Assembly: GCA_038744645.1 (NCBI GenBank)
Contig: JBCDMA010000008.1
Coordinates: 1-28,638, forward strand
Length of the DNA stretch: 28,638 nucleotides
Origin: Glaciecola sp038744645
GTDB lineage: Bacteria > Pseudomonadota > Gammaproteobacteria > Enterobacterales > Alteromonadaceae
Reading direction: 5' to 3'
The position numbers and the translations under genes were made by a program. The notes below the pieces were generated by a model. That model worked only from the letters and a program-made list of their open reading frames with translations. It had not been told where the DNA came from and ran no database searches. Of this stretch, positions 24,425 through 28,638 are shown piece by piece. The first letter of the stretch is position 1, and each line of letters starts with the position of its first letter.

Positions 24425-24430
24425 ATGGTA

Positions 24431-25045
24431 TTATTCAAAGCCAAGTGAGGTTAGTTTTTTCTCGACAGTGGCATAGTGTTGCGCTTCCCATTCTTGCAGT
24501 GTCATTCCGCCGTCTTTTTGCGCTCTAGCCAATGCTGTTTGATACGCTGATTCCTCATCTGCAGATGGAACAACGGCGATACCTTCTTCATCAGCTAGAA
24601 TCAAATCACCTGCGTTCACATTAACGCCACCACACACAATGGGTTGGTTCAACGGATGTGTATGTGCTTTTTTGCCAGGCTTGGGTATTACGCCACGTGC
24701 AAAGACAGGAAACTTGCATTCTCTAACTTCAGCAAGATCTCGAATTACGCCATCAACGATAAAGCCTGCGATACCTTTTTCCTGAGCTATCATGCACACA
24801 TTGCCACCCGCCACTGCATAGCTATCATCGGCTTGTACCACAATGATATCACCGGGTTTTGCTCGGTAAATGGCAGCATGCAACATCAAGTGATCGCCAG
24901 GTTCACAATAAACGGTAAACGCAGGGCCAGCGATTTTGCCGCAATATTCATGCAGCGGCTTAATCGCATAATCAACGAATTGTTCACGCGGCAGTGCATC
25001 GGCGTAATCACATGGACTGAGTTCAAGCATTTTGGTAACGCTCAT
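24431..25045 (-). CDS. RraA-family protein (HMG/CHA-aldolase-like)
   Basis: A 204-residue protein of the RraA / 4-hydroxy-4-methyl-2-oxoglutarate aldolase family. The core GGNVCMIAQEKGIAGFIVDG then VIRDLAEV contains the Arg102-Asp103 pair used for pyruvate-enolate chemistry in the aldolases. CGGVNVNAGDLILADEEGIA follows, also typical. Class II pyruvate aldolases of this family cleave 4-hydroxy-4-methyl(carboxy)-2-oxo-acids; RraA proper instead inhibits RNase E. The Asp and Arg and the extended C-terminal helix (EWEAQHYATVEKKL) favour the aldolase-like branch, but this is not certain. It lies 101 bases downstream of the Nramp-like gene, on the same strand, so a shared transcript is possible. 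Confidence 0.85.
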   Translation of the reverse strand: MSVTKMLELSPCDYADALPREQFVDYAIKPLHEYCGKIAGPAFTVYCEPGDHLMLHAAIYRAKPGDIIVVQADDSYAVAGGNVCMIAQEKGIAGFIVDGVIRDLAEVRECKFPVFARGVIPKPGKKAHTHPLNQPIVCGGVNVNAGDLILADEEGIAVVPSADEESAYQTALARAQKDGGMTLQEWEAQHYATVEKKLTSLGFE

Positions 25046-25146
25046 GGTGTAACAACCTATAAAATATGTGGATTTCAGTAGGATACCATCGAATGTAATA
25101 TCCAGAATTATTTTTTTGTAAAATGTTTAGGATGGCGGCAGCACCC

Positions 25147-26388
25147 TTAAAAAAACAGCCGTTTCGCCCCGACATAACTAAAAAATACCAGTGTTGCGAC
25201 TAGCAATAGATTGATGAACCAGCCACTTTTGTCCTCTGCCATATCTTTTCGATTATTAAAATACAGCAGGGCGAGCGCCAAAAAAGGCATAAAAAAGGTC
25301 CCAACAATGGCGTAGAATTTTTGCACCTCCTTAAAACTCACCCATAAACTGACCATCGGAATAAACGCAAGAGCGATTTGAAACCAGCGATAGTTAGCTG
25401 TGTTGTCAAGCTTATCTAACGATGTCCGCTCGCCACTAGCCGCAGGAGCCCCCGTTTTTAAATGACGCATAACATCAGCGAACAAGTAAGGCACTGCTTG
25501 CCAAACGCCAAGCAAACTACTAAAAATGGCAAAGAACGCACCGACTAGAAATAACCACTTGCCGATATCCCCAAGGGAACCTTGCAAACTTTTTGCTAAG
25601 TTGATGATCAGGCCTGTGCCTCTGCCTTCAACAGTGACTGTACTGCCGATGATGACCATGGCAAGCCCAAATAGAATGGTTGCTGCGTAGCCAACCAATA
25701 GATCTGTTCTGCAAGTTTGAATGTCGTCGCGCGATGTTCGCTGTTTTTCTCTTATCCAATAGCCATATGAAAATATAGTCAGTGTTCCGCCAACGCCGCC
25801 AATCAGTGCAACTGTCCACACCAGGCCATTACCCTCAATATTTGGAATTGTGGGTATAAACAAGCCGGTCAATACCTTGGTTGTGCCAGGCCAAAGTAAA
25901 AATGCAGTCACTAGAACGATGACAAACATCACCCCGATAGATACCGTCATGACTTTTTCAAAAAGCGCAAATTTTCCAAGGCGAACTAACAACAAACCGA
26001 TAAGACTGCAGCTGATGCCAAACACGATTTTCCCCGTCTCACCATCAAAAATCGGGAATACGGCATGCAGGGCAACGCCGCTTGCACTTATCAGCGCTGA
26101 CCCTACAAAAAACGACCACATTAAAAGATAGGCTAAGAAAACATAGATAAATACCGCACCATATTTGGCTGCCAATCCATCAATGAAACTGTCGCCATTA
26201 ACTAACTGCCAACGCGCTATGCCTTCAGTTAGCGCAAATTTGAATACTCCCCCGAGTACGACTGCCCACAGTATGGCAACCCCGAGTTGGCTACCTGAAA
26301 ATCCAGCAGTAGCTAAGTCACCTGCGCCCACGCCCGTCGCAGCGATGAGAATACCGGGTAAAATTATCGAAAAGGTCTTTGATTTCAT
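25147..26388 (-). CDS. Nramp-related transporter lacking canonical metal-binding motifs
   Basis: A 413-residue inner-membrane protein with about 11 helices and the Nramp (SLC11) layout. Canonical Nramp metal transporters carry DPGN in TM1 and MPH in TM6. Here TM1 reads ATGVGAGDLATAGFSGSQLG, so GAGD (21-24) replaces DPGN, and TM6 reads GGVGGTLTIFSYGYWIRE (197-214), so MPH is absent. It therefore belongs to a divergent branch that may move something other than Mn2+/Fe2+. The end is KRLFF at 25147. No Fur or MntR box was recognised. The RraA-family gene lies downstream on the same strand, which might hint at an organic-acid role, but this is only context. Confidence 0.85.
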   Translation of the reverse strand: MKSKTFSIILPGILIAATGVGAGDLATAGFSGSQLGVAILWAVVLGGVFKFALTEGIARWQLVNGDSFIDGLAAKYGAVFIYVFLAYLLMWSFFVGSALISASGVALHAVFPIFDGETGKIVFGISCSLIGLLLVRLGKFALFEKVMTVSIGVMFVIVLVTAFLLWPGTTKVLTGLFIPTIPNIEGNGLVWTVALIGGVGGTLTIFSYGYWIREKQRTSRDDIQTCRTDLLVGYAATILFGLAMVIIGSTVTVEGRGTGLIINLAKSLQGSLGDIGKWLFLVGAFFAIFSSLLGVWQAVPYLFADVMRHLKTGAPAASGERTSLDKLDNTANYRWFQIALAFIPMVSLWVSFKEVQKFYAIVGTFFMPFLALALLYFNNRKDMAEDKSGWFINLLLVATLVFFSYVGAKRLFF

Positions 26389-26663
26389 AAAAACAAACGC
26401 TGATATGTCGATGCACTTACGTTGCTTTAATAGAATAGAGAAGAACGGAGCAAAGTGTTAATTTGATTGATTTGTGTGTATGAATTAGGACGTCGAAATT
26501 GGCGCTAGCACTAGTCCTATGAACAGTAGCTTGCTCATCAATGACCCAATAAATGACGTATTTATGGGAAAATGTTTCAGGTTAATGCACCAGCAAGAGG
26601 CATTTTGCATGTGTTGTGAAGGCCATTTCCCACAATCGGTAATCTTGCGAGTTATTATAAGTA
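26389..26663. other. Short intergenic region, no cysN present
   Basis: The 275 bases between the Nramp-like gene start and the cysD stop were checked because cysN normally follows cysD here. No P-loop GTPase start (GSVDDGKST-like) is visible in any frame on the minus strand, and no gene-like ORF of any kind. The region must hold the Nramp-gene promoter; no strong hairpin terminator is apparent for cysD. Confidence 0.6.
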
Positions 26664-27587
26664 CTAAAAATAGCCTTCGCGCTTTTTCTTTTCCATTGAG
26701 CCAGTTTGGTCTTTATCTAGCAGACGTCCCTCCCGTTCACTCGTTTTGCTGACTATCATTTCTTTAACAATGTCTTCCAATGTGTCAGCATCGCTTAATA
26801 CAGCGCCGGTTTGAGGATAGCACCCTAATGTTCGAAACCGGATCTTACGCTTTTCTAAGCTGTCTTTTTCACTCGGTTTTAGGTATGGCAGCATGCGGTC
26901 ATCATCAAGTGCCAGGATCTGCCCGCTGTCTTCATCAATCCAACTCATGCGTTCTGCGGCAAAGTATAACGGGACGATTTCGATGCTCTCATGCAGAATG
27001 TACAGCCATATATCCAATTCAGTCCAGTTGGATAAGGGGAAAACCCGCACAGTTTCTCCTTGGTCGATTTCACCGTTGTACAACGACCATAGTTCAGGCC
27101 GCTGTTGCTTAGGGTCCCACTGGTGGTGTGCGTTTCTGATTGAAAAAACACGTTCTTTTGCACGTGACTTTTCTTCATCACGTCTTGCGCCACCTAGTCC
27201 AGCATCAAATTTGTACTTATCAATCGCTTGCTTGAGCGCAATGGTTTTCATGTTGTCGTTATACTTTACAGAGCCAGATTCAATGGGATGTACACCGAGA
27301 TCAAGCGCTTCCTGATTGACGTGTACTGCAATATCTAATGAATGTTTGTCTCTGAGTTGATCCCTAAACTCACCCATTTCGTGAAACTCCCAGGTGGTAT
27401 CAACGTGCAATAGACTAAAGGGGATAGTGCCAGGGTAAAATGCTTTTCGCGCTAGGTGGAGCATTACCGTTGAATCTTTGCCAATAGAATAAAACATGCA
27501 CGGATTGTCAAAGGTTGCCGCTACTTCACGAATGATATGAATAGCTTCTGCTTCAAGCTGTTGAAGATGGTTTAATTGGTCACTCAT
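26664..27587 (-). CDS. cysD: Sulfate adenylyltransferase subunit 2 (CysD)
   Basis: A 307-residue protein that matches E. coli CysD from end to end as far as I can recall it. The PP-loop SIGKDS lies at 34-39, GGARRDEEKSRAKER and RVFPLSNWTELDIW are conserved, and it ends SMEKKKREGYF, so it is complete. CysD is the catalytic ATP-pyrophosphatase half of ATP sulfurylase, making APS from ATP and sulfate. It normally works as a heterodimer with the GTPase CysN, whose gene usually follows directly. Here no cysN follows; the next gene downstream is the Nramp-like transporter. It may pair with a CysN encoded elsewhere or be a second copy. Confidence 0.96.
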   Translation of the reverse strand: MSDQLNHLQQLEAEAIHIIREVAATFDNPCMFYSIGKDSTVMLHLARKAFYPGTIPFSLLHVDTTWEFHEMGEFRDQLRDKHSLDIAVHVNQEALDLGVHPIESGSVKYNDNMKTIALKQAIDKYKFDAGLGGARRDEEKSRAKERVFSIRNAHHQWDPKQQRPELWSLYNGEIDQGETVRVFPLSNWTELDIWLYILHESIEIVPLYFAAERMSWIDEDSGQILALDDDRMLPYLKPSEKDSLEKRKIRFRTLGCYPQTGAVLSDADTLEDIVKEMIVSKTSEREGRLLDKDQTGSMEKKKREGYF

Positions 27588-27737
27588 AGATTGATTCCAG
27601 GGGTAACAACGCCATGAAATAGGGCGTCGAACACAGTCGGCTGAAGTTACTGGTTGAATAAAATGTATGCAGATTATTATGCAAATTTTGTGCAGTTATT
27701 TTTTCTAATTAATGCTGCACTGTATTTGTGATACAAA

Positions 27738-27804
27738 CGCCCACTGTCAGTGGGCGAGCATCTTGAAGAGAGTTTAGATGTTATTTGTGACGGTTTTACC
27801 GTCA
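27738..27804. repeat. Two tandem stem-loops between FAH-family gene and cysD
   Basis: CGCCCACT-GTC-AGTGGGCG (27738-27756) is a perfect 8-bp stem with a three-base loop. 31 bases on, TGACGGT-TTT-ACCGTCA (27788-27804) is a perfect 7-bp stem with a three-base loop. Both lie 36-102 bases after the stop of the FAH-family gene and upstream of cysD. They could be its terminator (without clear T-tracts) or structured parts of the cysD leader. Confidence 0.5.
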
Positions 27805-27839
27805 TAGTTGTTTATCATTAACTATTTAGAGTTTACAGG

Positions 27840-28638
27840 TTATTGTTGACGCACGCGTTGAGATATCTGACCGAAGATAGAATGGCCATCTTTATCGAAC
27901 ATCTCGATACTGACATGATCACCAAACTTCATGAATGACGTGCTTGGCTGTCCATTTTGGATAGTCTCAATCATGCGGATTTCGGCGATACAGCTGTAAC
28001 CTACACCGCCTTCGCTGACTGGCTTGCCTGGTCCATCATTGAGTTTATTTGAAATCGTACCAGAGCCAATAATCGTGCCTGCCGCCAACGGGCGTGTGCG
28101 CGCTGCATGAGCAATAAGCTGTCCTAAATGAAAGGTCATATCAGTACCGGCATCTGGCTCGCCGAATTTATCGCCATTGAACTGCGATACAAGTGGCAGG
28201 TGCAATTTGCCGCCACTCCAGCTATCGCCAAGTATGTCAGGCGTTACCGCCACCGGGCTAAAGGCGCTAGAAGGTTTCGATTGGAAGAAACCGAATCCCT
28301 TTGCGAGCTCACCGGGGATAAGACCGCGCAAAGATACGTCATTCATGATCATGATTAAACGAACGTGGTTAAGCGCATCATCTGCTTCAACACCCATAGG
28401 TACATCGTCAGTAATGACGGCAATCTCGGCTTCAAAGTCAATACCAAAACCGTCATCTTGCGGCATGACAATGTCGTCCCTTGGGCCTAAAAAGCTATCA
28501 GACCCCCCTTGATACATCAGTGGATCTGTCCAAAAGCTCGCTGGCATTTCTGCACCTCGTGCTTTCCTCACGAGTTCGACGTGATTGACATAGGCACTTC
28601 CATCCGCCCATTGATAGGCGCGTGGTAATGGCGATGCG
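27840..28638 (-). CDS. Fumarylacetoacetate hydrolase-family protein, 5' end outside window
   Basis: The frame stays open to the window edge, so the gene is partial. The GTG at 28571 is internal: the residues before it read LPRAYQWADGSAYVNHVELV, which is conserved family sequence. Downstream come PASFWTDPLMYQGGSD, then FGIDFEAEIAVITDD with the Glu-x-Glu metal ligands, NDVSLRG and GTIIGSGTISN, all typical of the FAH fold. The enzyme needs Mg2+ or Mn2+ and hydrolyses a C-C bond in a beta-diketo acid. The long version seen here is often found in homogentisate/tyrosine catabolism next to maleylacetoacetate isomerase, but no such partner lies on the downstream side in this window. The stop at 27840 is followed by two stem-loops. 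Confidence 0.9.
   Translation of the reverse strand, partial: ASPLPRAYQWADGSAYVNHVELVRKARGAEMPASFWTDPLMYQGGSDSFLGPRDDIVMPQDDGFGIDFEAEIAVITDDVPMGVEADDALNHVRLIMIMNDVSLRGLIPGELAKGFGFFQSKPSSAFSPVAVTPDILGDSWSGGKLHLPLVSQFNGDKFGEPDAGTDMTFHLGQLIAHAARTRPLAAGTIIGSGTISNKLNDGPGKPVSEGGVGYSCIAEIRMIETIQNGQPSTSFMKFGDHVSIEMFDKDGHSIFGQISQRVRQQ

Noticed and set aside
24644..25081. Plus-strand ORF of 145 codons opposite the RraA-family gene
   Set aside because: Antisense shadow; no family resemblance and the minus-strand protein is clearly conserved.
26389..26663. Remnant of cysN downstream of cysD
   Set aside because: No P-loop or elongation-factor-like residues in any minus-strand frame.
28571..28573. GTG at 28571 as start of the FAH-family gene
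   Set aside because: The frame is open through to the window edge and the preceding residues (LPRAYQWADGSAYVNHVELV) fit the family, so the codon is internal.

Overview
The window looks like chromosomal DNA of a marine gammaproteobacterium, most likely of the Alteromonadales (Alteromonas/Glaciecola/Pseudoalteromonas-like). This is inferred from the moderate, AT-leaning base composition, the Gram-negative envelope proteins (lipoproteins, an outer-membrane barrel, a Tat-exported enzyme), the chemoreceptor and cyclic-di-GMP enzymes, and protein styles typical of that group. I see no rRNA, tRNA, CRISPR array, insertion sequence or phage gene. It is mostly accessory and metabolic genes in short operons.

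Layout. 132-2724 (minus) is a tightly packed, translationally coupled four-gene operon: a MotA/TolQ/ExbB-type channel subunit, a one-TM ExbD-like partner with an unusual periplasmic domain, a two-TM protein of unknown function and a lipoprotein. I consider it the best candidate for an undescribed ion-driven envelope machine. A 508-base spacer with several hairpins and a perfect 20-bp palindrome separates it from a divergent chemoreceptor (3233-5344). 5774-8457 is a two-gene molybdenum hydroxylase (IorA/IorB type, Tat-exported), convergent with a LysR regulator. Next come a small medium-chain-dehydrogenase-like ORF, an XRE regulator/DUF2975 membrane protein pair, a lipoprotein alpha/beta hydrolase, a short-chain dehydrogenase, a Tex30/KANL3-type hydrolase, a pirin and a YdjM-type membrane hydrolase.

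16439-21727 is rich in second-messenger genes: a soluble diguanylate cyclase converges on a minus-strand trio of an outer-membrane barrel, a Cache-HAMP-degenerate GGDEF-EAL protein and a cupredoxin-like exported protein. The trio suggests a periplasmic or outer-membrane sensing module that lowers cyclic-di-GMP. 21882-24409 holds an AlkC-type DNA glycosylase and a DUF2252 protein. 24431-28638 (minus) holds an RraA-family protein, an Nramp-related transporter lacking the canonical metal-binding motifs, a CysD without an adjacent CysN, and a fumarylacetoacetate-hydrolase-family gene cut by the window edge.

All family names come from reading the proteins by eye; no database search was possible. 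Several starts are GTG or TTG. Where the nominal longest start looked wrong (13307, 10743, 9521, 9418) the reason is given in the entry.
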